From contig NC_080710.1 in assembly GCF_019097595.1 (NCBI RefSeq), positions 12,577,280 to 12,641,279 of the forward strand: 64,000 bases of DNA, given 5' to 3'. The first letter of the stretch is position 1. Every line of letters begins with the position of its first letter. A model generated the notes under the pieces. That model saw only the letters and a program-made list of their open reading frames with translations, did no database searches and had not been told where the DNA came from. The position numbers and the translations under genes were made by a program. Of this stretch, positions 29,647 to 42,000 are shown in pieces. The DNA comes from Hemibagrus wyckioides. Lineage: Eukaryota > Chordata > Actinopteri > Siluriformes > Bagridae.

Positions 29647-32600
29647 ACACACACACACACACACACATGTAAATACAACTGCACACAACTGTGCATACCT
29701 CACTATCCTCTTCATCCTCACTCTAGAAAGGAAAAATGGAAACATGATGGATGAAAGAAAAACCAAAATACAAGGCAAACTATAGGTAATGACAAAGAAC
29801 AAGAAATAACTGAAACAAATAAAATGTATAAACAATAAACATGATCAAATTACCTGAGTGGTTTTAAGTAAGGAACTATTCCTTACTTAAAACAAGTGAC
29901 TTTCTGTGTTCAATTCTTTAATTTGCTCATTTTTAAAGGTCATTAAGGGAAAATGTGATATGCATTAGAAAGGCTATGTCAATGTAGATAATAATAAAGC
30001 CTAATAAATGTATAACAATTAAAAAAGGGGTCCCACTTTAATTTTTCTTTTATGAAGTTCTATACTGTTCCCGGTGGAACCTGGGTGCATTTCAGACTCT
30101 TCCTGACCTGCATAGAATCCTGACAGAGACTCTGTATATTTTACTTTAAGATTATATTTAAATAGTTAAAACAGCCAACGTTGATCTAGTGGAGTTACAC
30201 GCTATAGCAATGCAACCTGAACACACAGAGCAGCCTTAAAGCGGCTTCACCAGTCCCAGTGCTCACATGCTGCTTCACCGCTGTTCTTCAGGCCCATAAA
30301 TAGTGTTGGATTTTCAGGCTGAGATTAGACTAAGAACCCAAGTATTACTTGACAAATTAAACAAAAACAAGTCAGGCCCCCCGTAACCAGGATCCCCCAA
30401 AGAGACAGGCTTTAGCAGGTCATGTCCGAGGAATCAGGGATAGCCTCAAGCACAGCTACAGTGCCGCTGATATTAATTACTCAGGTCAGGTGCTGGCGTT
30501 TGGCAACTGGAATGAATCAGGTTTATTAAATTTGCTGGGTATTAAGGACTCCCCACAGGCTCACTGCTCTAAGCTTCAGTAAACAACAACCTTTACATAC
30601 ATTTTATTTGTCAGTCTATTATGAGTTTACTAATATAGCTTATATGGAACACTTAAAAGTAATTGAATAAAGTTACATTGTGTGCTTGCTATATAAAGTA
30701 TACACTGATCAGGCATAACATTATGACCACTGAAGTGATGGCACCTGTTAGTAGGTGGGATATATTAGACAGCATGTGAACATTTGTCCTCAAAGTTGAT
30801 GTGTTAGAAGCAGGAGAAATGGGCAAGCATAAGGATTTGAGCGAGTTTGACAAGGGCCAAATTGTGATGGCTAGACGACTGGATCAGAGCATCTCCAAAA
30901 CTGCAGCTCTTGTGAGGTGTTCCCGGTCTGCAGTGGTCAGTATCTATCAAAAGTGGTCCAAGGAAGGAACAGTGGTGAACCGGCGTCAGGGTCATGGGCG
31001 GTCAAGGCTCATTGATGCACATGGGGAGTGAAGGCTAGCCCGTGTGACCTGATCCAACAGACTGGCTACTGTTGCTTAAATTACTGAAGACGTTAATGCT
31101 GGTTCTGATAGAAAGGTGTCAGAATACACAGTGCATGACGGGTCAGGGCTGTTTTGGCAGCAAAAGGGGGAACCGCACAATATTAGGCAGGTGGTCATAA
31201 TGTTGTGCCTGGTCGGTGTATATGAATTATACAAAAAAATGGTATAGGTTTGCTCAGTGGTGAACTGCTCCATCTAGTGGTACAAGTGTAGAACTGCACA
31301 AAGCACTATGATACTAGTCATTAGAGGGCGCACTCACATCAGTAATCATTTTGCCCCGGGTCTTGTTCCTCTCTCGGTGGTTAGCTCTTTTCTGTTTCTG
31401 CTGCAGCACTCTCTCCCTGGTGGTGCGATACTCCAGCGCAAACTCGCTAAGGATCTTACAGAAGCGGTGGATGCTGACTTCCCTCACTGCATATGCTGGG
31501 TGACCCAGGAACAGCAGAAAGGCATGAAACCTGTAGATCATGCACACAGAAGTTTAGTCCTGGAACTGTTATGTTTTATTCACTAGCTCTTATTATGTCT
31601 TGGAGGAATCCCTGCTCTAATACTTCAGACATCAGAGATTGAGTCAGCAACTCTATGAGTTCACAATGGACAATACAACATGATGCAATAACAGCAAAAT
31701 CTGTAAAATTGGTTGTTTAGGTGTATTAATATTTGGAAAATAAATGTTATTCTTGGTTGAAACTGGTTTTGTTTATACTGAACAGTTGATTCTTGTCCTT
31801 TCCAGATTTTGAAAAGACTTTTTCTTTCCAGATTACCTACATTTTAACATTTCTCATTTCTCAAAAGCAATAATCACTATGGGGCTTTATAATTACACTA
31901 AAATGTAATCCCGGATCCAGATGTGCAAAACTGATAGAGACACTCAGTTTACAGCTGGAACTGCAGTCCATTTCGTCTGCTAACTTCTGATCCAGGGGGT
32001 GAATACTTATGCAACCATCAACATCAATATCTGAATTTTTGTTTAACGTTTGTATCACAACAAAAAGATGCGTTCAGGTGTAAGACATAATTATGTAAAT
32101 GAAACTGTATCTATACCAATTAAGTTCAGTAAATTATATGGTTGCTCGCTTCACTAGCCCATGGTTCTTGCCCTTTACAAACATTTAAAATATGTTTTTT
32201 TTCTTAGGGAAGGTACAATAGTGCAGAAAAGAGAATTCTAAAGACAATTTAGTTTCTTTGATCTGGGTATTTTTATTTCCTCCTAAATGATTTCTCGGTT
32301 AGTAACAAGTGCCCATGAAGCCTTAAATTGTCTGTGAAAATGGTCAAGTACATTGCATTAACTACAAGGTCATGTGCGTTCTGCACTGCTACTCCTTTAG
32401 CCACTCAATAAGATTGTAACCTCAAGACGTTAACCTGTTGATGATGCGTCTGTGGACGATGGTGAGGATGATGATCCTCTCAGCACAGTCTTTCAGGAAG
32501 TCAGACATGCGCTGCTTTAGTGCCGGCTTCATCTCATGCTTTGCAATGACCTTCAGGTGGTCCCAGGAAGCTTTGCAGCGCCGCTCCATCTGGGCCAGAT

Positions 32601-32993
32601 TGTCCTGAAGTTGGTCAAAGTCCACCTGAGGTGAACAGAGAAGATATGCTCTTATAAATCCAGCTGCAATTCAGTTTCCTTACATTAAAAAAAGATATGC
32701 TTTCTTATGTGCCATCACCACCTCTCTGCTGTTCACTAATAAATGTGTTACTAGCTGCTGCTGAGGCCATGTGAAGTTGTATTATGTTGCGAATAACATC
32801 AGTCATCGTCACAGTTATTAAAGTAAACTCTGTTAATAAAGGACACAGAAACTTCAAGTTACTAATAAAATGATATTGCAATTTTTTATGTGTGTAGAGT
32901 ATTTTAATATTTGAAAAAAATAAAAATAAAATATTAATTTGATTTGGTTTTGGCTGACTTCAAGGTTCTTGTCCTTTTTTGAAATTTTTATTA

Positions 32994-33030
<37 letters not shown>

Positions 33031-36000
33031 TGATTGATTTATTAATTAATTTATTTATTTTTACTTTAATTTATCTTTACTTTCCAGGTTTTCCAAATAT
33101 TTGAAAGTTTGTTAGCTGCATTATGTGACATGCATTAGGAAATATACAGGAGTACAATAAAGAATTTCAGAAGTCAACAAATTTAGATCCATTGTTTCTT
33201 TGGGCTTAGTGTTTTGATTTCCTTCTAAATGATTTCTAAACTTCCCTCTGCTGTGTTGTTAACACAAACACTAATCCAGGTGTGTAAAGCTCCACTCGTC
33301 ACAGGCCACAGCACTACAGAGTTTAGACCTCATTTACCATCAAATCAGTTCATCAGCTAATTACTCATTGTTGAACATCAGCGTACAGCTGTGCAGCCAC
33401 ACTCCTTCTCTAACAAGACCAAGTCAATACTGCTGTTATCAATCCTGAGTAGTACCAAGTTGCAGATGGGTGTGACAAGATCATCAGACCAGGAAGTTAA
33501 TCAGACCAAAGCAGGGAATGACAAGATGATGTATATATAACATACCTATGCAATAAAAAGTTTATATTTAAAATCTCAACCTGCAGAAACCATGATTTTT
33601 ACATTCTCATTTAAAAAATCAAAGGCAAAATTGGTCTAATTGTCTATAATTCTATCATTTGTGATCGCTTTAGAGCTTTACAATTACAATAAAAATTTTT
33701 TATCCAGGATCCAGATGTGTGAAGCTGATCCGGACACCCAGTTTGCAACTGGAACTGCAGCCAAAAGTTCCTTCTACTAAGTTTTGATCCAGGGGGTAAA
33801 TACTGCAACCATCAGCATCAATATCTACTTTTTGTTTAATCAACCTGTGTGTCAAAATAAAATGATATTTTGGATCTTCAGATGTAAGACATTGTGTAAA
33901 TGAAGCTGTAACCATAATATTACTAATTAAATGCATTTGCAGTTCCAGGTTGCATCAAATTCAAGTGGACTAAATAATTATGCAAGAAACTGTATCTTTT
34001 TTGAGACCTGAACATGTCATGTCTGAACTGCTCTAGAAGCTTAATAAATCAGATTCAGTGCTGTACCTTAGCAGAGCGTGTAATTGCGCCAATCTCAGAG
34101 TAGAGGTCAGAACTTTCTGGAAACTTGTCCACTACGATGGAGCAGACGTGGTGAAGCAGAGACTGCTTATGCACAGTGTCTTTCACTTCTGGAACTTTCT
34201 CTAGGTAACTCAGCTCAAAGCCCTTAGCCTGAAAACACACACACACACACACACACATTAAAATGGACAATATCAGTGGAACTTTCCTGTAACAAAGTAA
34301 ATTGACTCTATAAATACATCCACATTGAACAAATGGGTCACTCTGGATTTCATCCAGTAAATAATTTCTATAAAAGGGTTTCTAATCATAGGCCATTTCC
34401 ACAATTTACAGACATTTTTCTGCTACAGCTGAGTAGATTACCATCAGTTCCATTAAGCAATAATACAGAATGCTTTGAAAAGCAAGGCAGGTCAGTAGTC
34501 TGCTCGTATGCATGTTCACATGAATGCTTCATTGGCTCGGAAATAGTTGAATCTCAATCAAATGTGGTAAAGTACAGGAAGTCACTGGCCTGCACTCGGG
34601 TCAGCCTTGTAGTGCTGAAGACCCAGCTGAAAATAAAAACGGGAAATCTCCCAAATGACATGACACGAATTTGACTTGCTTTGTTCTCTTGCCCACACTC
34701 AATGGTTTACTGTAAATGTGCTTTCAATCCTTTATTACCTCTTTCGTTTTTTTTCCTCCCCAGTCCTCAAAGAGAAAAGGGAGGAGGGAGGAGGGGGAAA
34801 GGCCGCGAGCACGGCCATAACTCACGTTTGATCCATTGAGGAAATTGCCGATAGCGAGTAGTGTGGACAGAATAAAGCACAGTGTCTTGTTCTTCTCCAG
34901 CTGACTCATGCCCTCCTTCAGGTCCTGTAAGGGCTCTGCCACTTCCTGTAAGAGAGAAAGACAGAGATGAATTTACACATGACTAATGTAATATTTTAGC
35001 AAAAGCAACCTGCTGCATGATCTAACAGCTCAGCTGTGTGCATGTAGACAGTAAAGCCTCCAAATCTTGTGCAATCTCCTGACCTTCTCCAATACATCAT
35101 AGTCCATCTTGAAAGCCCAGAGGTGCAGGCGAGCAGACAGCTCACTGATGGAGGACAGCGTGAGGAGGAACTGTTCAGCGCTGCCCAGAGGAATGTCTGG
35201 GTTCGCCAGCTGTGCTTCCTGTATCTTCTGCTTCTCCTCTTCTGTGGGGATCATCGTCAGGATTTTCTAGACAGGACAAAAGACAGCCATGTTTAAATTT
35301 GAACCTTTGTTTCTCAATGCATTTATTAAGGATTTATATTTTTATTTATGACTCACAAACATTAGTCATAATTAGATATTAGTGTGAACCGAAAAAATAT
35401 CTTTCAGTTACGTTTCCTACAGGTTCATTTTATGCAAACCTCCAAAAGGTGAAATGACTATGCAAAATTTTTCTAGGTGTGTGTGTGTGTGTGTCTGAAT
35501 ATCTTGTAATGCACTAGACTCCCAAGAACACTGTATTCCTGCCTCACACCCTGTGTTCCTAAGATAGGCTCCAGAACACCCTGACCCGTCTAGAGCACGT
35601 CTAAATAGGGTCTATTATAAGCTCCTACTTTGTCACTACATTAAGATATTTGGGGATATTGTATAGAGATTATGTTTGTGACCGGTCATATTATAGATAT
35701 GCTAACATCTACGACACAGTGCAGAAATGCCTAATGCCAAATTATATCATTTTTGCTGCTAGGGCGCTATAGCATTTCGGCTCTGTTTCAGAGATGTTAG
35801 CGTATGTCTAAATGCTCTCTCTAGATGTTAGCATACCTCTAAATGTTAGTGTACCTCTCTCTATATAATTTAAATATATATGTATATACATTCCACTAAC
35901 TCACTACATTATTAAACATTAATTATTAAGTAAGCAACACATCTCTTACAACACAATATTAAGTAGGCAACATATTTCTTCTCCCTCTTTGCCTTTCAGC

Positions 36001-39000
36001 CAATTTTCTCCTCTTAAGCCTCCTAAAAGTCCTCCTCCCTACTCCTGGCTTTTTGACCTTAACAGATCTTTTAAGCTTTACGATGCTTTGCGAATAACAT
36101 TTATCTTTACTAAGATCTTGTCTTTAATTTTAAGGGGAAATATCCAGATTTCTAAATATTTTCTTGGAATTTTGTCACTAGGAGCAACTCTTTGCACTAA
36201 GAATATTTATAAATATGGGCCCAGGTTTTTTTGTGTTCACACTGATATAGATACATACACAAAATTGTTGTACAGTCAGATGTACAAATGAGAGTGAGTC
36301 AGTAAGAGAGATTGGACCTGAGGGAAGTGTGTGAATCACTGTCCGGTGTCATGGCATGAATTTATGCAGTTACAGAACTAGTTCATAATTCCCCTAATGA
36401 ATCCCTAACAGACTGATAAATAACAACATCTGGAGAAAATCATCAGTGCATAAATAACTCTCGTCATTTCGATGAATAGAATGATTTCATCTGTGCTATG
36501 ACTATCTGGTAGTTAACTTCTTTTGCATAATTGCACGCGCTTGTGAAAAGTTAGCAGAGTGTCTGTGTGAGATCTTGCTCAATTTCAGTTTTTTTTCTCA
36601 CAGAGGGGAAAAATGACAGATCCCATGATGGAAAAATCTTCATTATCCATTAACACATGTTAGAATTTTGCTCAGGTTCACACTGTGATATCATTTTAGC
36701 ATTAATTCATCTCACTGATTCATTCTACAATGATAACAAATCATCAGATTGATATTTGCTTGACAAAAATTCATGTGTAGAAAAAAAAAGAAGGAACTTT
36801 TTAAACCAATAGGATCAGGTTTCATTAAACAGCACTTTTACTTTGAGTTAATGCCTTTCGTGTGCCAACTCAGCAAAAGTTAATATTGCGAGTAAAGTTA
36901 TAGAGAGCCACCAATCGGTGGAAAATGCAGAAATATGCTTTTATGTGGCAGGATTTTATGATTGAATGATATAGTGCCAGAGAGAGAGAGAGAGAGAGAG
37001 AATTTGAATGCCTGAGAAACACATTTGTAAGTGTTTAGAATAAAAATTTAATACGAAGTACATATGCATGTGATGTTCAGTTTTGCTATGGTGTTACCAC
37101 TGTTTTGGATTTTCGTACTTATTAAAAAGTAATATTAAAGTGAACTGGTGTGTGTTACCTCTATACCCTCTTTGTTCAGAGCATACTCATCAAAGTTGAG
37201 GATGGCTGTTTTGATGGTGCGGGGTGGTGGAAGAACCGTGAGGCCAATGTTGATGGCGTTGCTTCTTTTGGAGTCGAGAACAATAATCTCCTGCCGTTTC
37301 CCATCCGCTGCTGTTTTCTAAAGTCAGCAAAACATTCATCGTAAAAACTCATACATTTGCTTGTGTTAGCTGCTTTATTTTCATTTTCCAACTTGTTTTG
37401 TGTCCAGAATTGTGTGGAGAATTTGCGATGAGAGTTTTTGATGTTGCTGCCCACCTTCGGTTGCTATTATGGTAAAACCTATTCTATTTTGGACCATAAC
37501 GGAGCAAAAATGTCACCATCAAAACCATATGTCAGGGCAACAGTCACCCATCTGGTCTAATACTTCACTTGGTTCTCATTATGAGTTTGCACGGACTGCT
37601 TGCTCGCTCGCTCGCTTGTCGGCTAACTGTTGTGATATCCATCTACCGTCCCTAACGCAAGACTTAAAAAAAAGAGAAGAAGTAAAAAAAAAGCTTTCTG
37701 AAGACTACCTTAAAATGAATTGGAACGGAATTTCTTTAATGTGGGTGATTAAGAAAAACAAAGCTTTCCAAGATATGAATGCCAGTGGGATCTATGCTAA
37801 GTGCAACTGACTCAGAAAACACGCAGGCACCTGAGGGCTATTTTGGGACTTTGATGGAGAATATTTCTGCACTAGTGAGAGGCAAGACAGTTTGCTTTCT
37901 TTGCCAAAGACAGGGAGGAAAGAGAAGGAGAGAAGGAACAGAGAGGGAAAGAGGGAGTTAGGAATGGGCCAGAAATGAGAAGCAGCTGCTTTCGGGTAGG
38001 CGAGGGGAGAAGCCCTGACCGGCACACTCAGAAAAACATACATCATAACCGAATAACCTGAAATGATACCAGAAAACATTCTGTGCAGCACTTCCTGATA
38101 TCAGTGTTACAGTATAACTTTGAAAAAAAGACAGAGTCAGATTGGAAAAGTCTTTCATTGTCTCGTGGACTAATGCTGAGATAAATCGAACAAATATACA
38201 AGTAATCTCAGGAAGTTTATAGTTTCCGGTACAACACATACCATCTCAAAGGCTTGTACAGATTACAGAGAAAATGTTGAAACATTGGCAGATCTGATGG
38301 AGCCTTAAAATAATACACAACATCCATCAGAGCCAATCGAACCAGTTTTACACCAGGCAGACTGAGATTTCCCCCGTCTGCTTCAAATCTCATGTGCTCG
38401 TCTGACAGGGAACGGACTGTGGTGACACTGAGGCAACTGAGATGTGCGATAATCCATACCACATGTTCGCCTGAGAAGACCTGAAATGTTTCCGGCAGAA
38501 CGTCTTTTCTAAAGAATGACAGAATTTCCTTTCTAGGTTGTACAAAAGGATTAAGTGTTGATATACAGCTACAGATTTCTGTTGCCCAAGTCTAAAAATA
38601 CTACATGACTGACAAAAGGGAACAATATGTTACCATCTGATGTAATATCATTGTGTTTACCTTTGTAACAGGAAGTTCTTTGGACTTGGTTTCAAAGAGG
38701 AGCTCCAACTTGGCTGTGTCCAACTTTACAGGTTCCAGTTTGGACCACAGTGACTCCTTGCAGTGCTTGTCACTGCCGTATTGCCAGTCTGTGGGTCTCA
38801 CCTCGTTCCAGAAGAGTCTGATGGTCTTCTTCTTCTTCTGAAAGAGTGGAGGATCTCCTCGACTATGTTGAGGAGAACCGATATGTGAGGAAGACACTGG
38901 CGCCATGGAAGGTGGTGGTGGAGGTAACATCCCTCCTGGTACAGGTGGAGGGGGTGGACAACCGAAAAGGGGAGGAGGGGGCGGGAGGTTTGGTATACAC

Positions 39001-42000
39001 GGGGGTGGGGGAGGGGGTGTCATGTGGTCACCTGACTTGATCATGTTTCCGACATCCAAAATGTCGACGTCATCCTCCTCCAAAAGGTCTGTAAAGTCCA
39101 TTTCTTTGATGCGAAGTTCGCGAGGTTTGGCCATCAGCTGGTCCCAGATGTGATCCGACTCCTTTTTGGGCGGCGTGGGTGAAGGTGCTTTCTCCTTCCC
39201 TGCATGCTCAGCCTCATGAGGTGAGACCAGCCCCTTTACCAAGTCACCGAACTTTTCGGCCACGATCCGCACATTGCCATGGTTGTCCAGATGCTGCACT
39301 TCCATTTTCTTCACATTGTCCTCACATGCCTGCTGCCGGGCCTCCAGAGTTGAGATGCGAGTGGCGAGGCTGTTGACTGACGACTCCTGGCCTCCTGGGC
39401 CCTCTAACTCTTTCTCGTTCTCCTTCTCCTCATCCTCAGTAGGCTTCGTATTTTGTGCATAGAGCATGTCCAGCATGAAGCGCTTGTTATTGAGGACTTT
39501 GTCACACTGTTCATTGATGTCTGCTGCCTTAATGCATTCTGCCCACTGGCCTGATGGGAAGAGACAGGAAAAACATTGGTTGCACAGAGGGCTACTGAGT
39601 TGCAGCATTGATGCAGCAGTGATTAAAACAATTGTCTGTTAATTTAAGCATGACAGATTGTTATTGTCAGTGTCTTTTTTCTTACCTGAATCATTATCAC
39701 ACATGAGCTTCTCCTCTCGCTCTTCCCTCTCCAGTGTACTGCTGGCTGAGGAGATGCTGGAAGCCGAGCAGTTGTCCTTCTCATTCAGTTCCTCATTCTG
39801 CCTCTCTTTCTCACTGAGGGCCGTGCTGTCCTCCGTGTCTCTTTCCACAATCTGTTCTTTCTCACACTCCTCTTCTGCCTCTAATTCAGTCTCATTCGCC
39901 GTCATTTCCTCTGTGCACACTTTTTCCCTTTCTTTTTCCTTCACTTTCACATCTTCAACTTTCTCGACCTCCTGTTGTGCTTCTTTTTCACTTTCATCTT
40001 TTCTTAATGTCCATGTCCCTGTTTTGTCCGAGTTGCCTGGCTTTGTATGCAGCACAGACACCGTTATGTCTTTCTCATCCACAGTCCTCTGCTCCTCCTC
40101 TGTCTCTGAGGACCACTGTAGGCCAGACTCCCCACGGCTTGGTTCTGGCTCAGCTTCTGAACCAAGAAAAACAAATAAACACACAAACATATATAATGCT
40201 TTTACAAAGAGCCATATTTTTATTTATCCTGACATCTCAAATAAATTTTCTAAACATTTATGACTTTGAAGCTTTGTAATCTCCAGGAATCTCATTCTGC
40301 TTGGCTATAGCAAAAAATATGAGGCTGTGTTTGTTTTTTGGTTGCCAGGATGATCAAGACAGGCCTTTATTGTTGTTACACCTGCAAGGTGCTTGGGTCA
40401 TGGTGGGTTTTTGCTGCATGGTTGCTCGGCATGTGTTCCTCATCCTGTCCTTGCACCCAGCATGCCTTTTATTTCTCCACAGCCCATTCCTCAGTCCTCT
40501 GTTACCGTAAGTCGCACACCCTTACTACATTTCCAGCTCCTTATTTGGAAAAGCAAATAAATAAGTGGAAAACAATCCCACAGAAGCATAAGGGATGACA
40601 AAACAGGGCAGACGATAGAACGCCTCACAACCTTCAGGCCATATGAGTCCGGGCAAATGCACGTGCACAAAATAACCATTCAGCATTAGTCACAGTCAAG
40701 ACAAGCCATATCGGTACATGTGTTGTCAGAGCCAATTTCTTGTCCTCTCTGTTAGAAGGTGTGGTGAAAAAAACGAACGCAAGTCATTTCTGCAAACAAA
40801 TGAGATTGGCATGTGAGCTGGACGGGACATTCAGAGCACCTCATGTCTACACTTGAAATAATACGATTTTCTTTTGTTTTGATACTCATGTTTTTACCAT
40901 GCAGATGCAGAGCAGTCACCAATCCTCCACCAGCCTGAGTCTACAGATAGTCTGAGGATAGTGAAGGAAAAAATACTGAGATTCTTGGCTGGAATGCACC
41001 ACTATCCCCTTTACACATGCATAGCCCGATCTGACCAGGAGCTCTGCTCTACATGGCTTTAAAAGCGTAGACCTTCGTCTTACACTAATTCAGAACTTAC
41101 ACATCCTTAATTCTGTCTTTCGTTCCTCAATACCAGGAAGAAAATACAACTCTTCTGTATTATAGACTGCTCTCTCATCTAGTCTGGCAGCTGATGTAGG
41201 TTAAAGGCAGTGGAGACTCACCAGGAGCAGCCCAACTGATTATTATCTAAAATGTGTGAAACTCAAGCTGAGTGCTAACTTCACACACGGTGTGACACAG
41301 ACATGGACACGGATCCAGTTCTGATGGTTGATAGAGGCCAGGTCTGGGCACAATCAATCGATCATTCCGAGTGCAGTTGTAGCGGCATGTACAAAGATTC
41401 ACGCTTGTTTTATGGAATTTCAGCAGATTGTTCCGATGTGTACAAGGTTGGCAAGTCTTGTCTCAACCACAATGAATCCACTGTAATATCTTCTACAGTC
41501 ATCCTTTGTACAATCTGCTAACAAGTTAAGAAGCGGCACATTATTCTTTTTTTTAAAGTTACAACCTTTTAGTGGAATCTGGATTTTCTGCAAATTTAGT
41601 CACTGTAAGTTCCCACCCACTTTCTATTAAGACATGAAAGTGAAGTCAAGCACCATATCATTTTATTACCAATGCTCATACAAATTGATTGACAGGAGAG
41701 AGATTAATATTATTGTTAACCTAAAGAACTGGGCCAATTCTAGTCTCTTAGACTCTAAGGCTATACTATAGTTGGGTTTAGAAGACAGCATACAAGAATA
41801 CACAAATGTCTCACCTTGTGCAGCGTGGGCTTGAGGACGTTTATTCTCCTGAGACTCAGTGGAGGACGGGATTGGACAGCGGGAGTTGCAGGAGGTGCGT
41901 GAACTCAGATTGAGTGTGATTTCTGTGCGACCTCTTGGCGCTGATGCTACATGCTCCCTCTCGTACTCCTCCGCTGCCAGACGTTCCACTTGTTTATACC

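Noticed and set aside
37469..38462. Several open frames of 80-113 codons on both strands in an fhod3 intron
   Set aside because: No homology, overlapping on opposite strands, and enclosed by an intron; ordinary chance frames.
39658..40263. 201-codon Ser-rich open frame on the plus strand
   Set aside because: It is the antisense of the fhod3 Glu-rich exon; Glu/Lys codons read backwards give Ser/Phe/Leu codons without stops.
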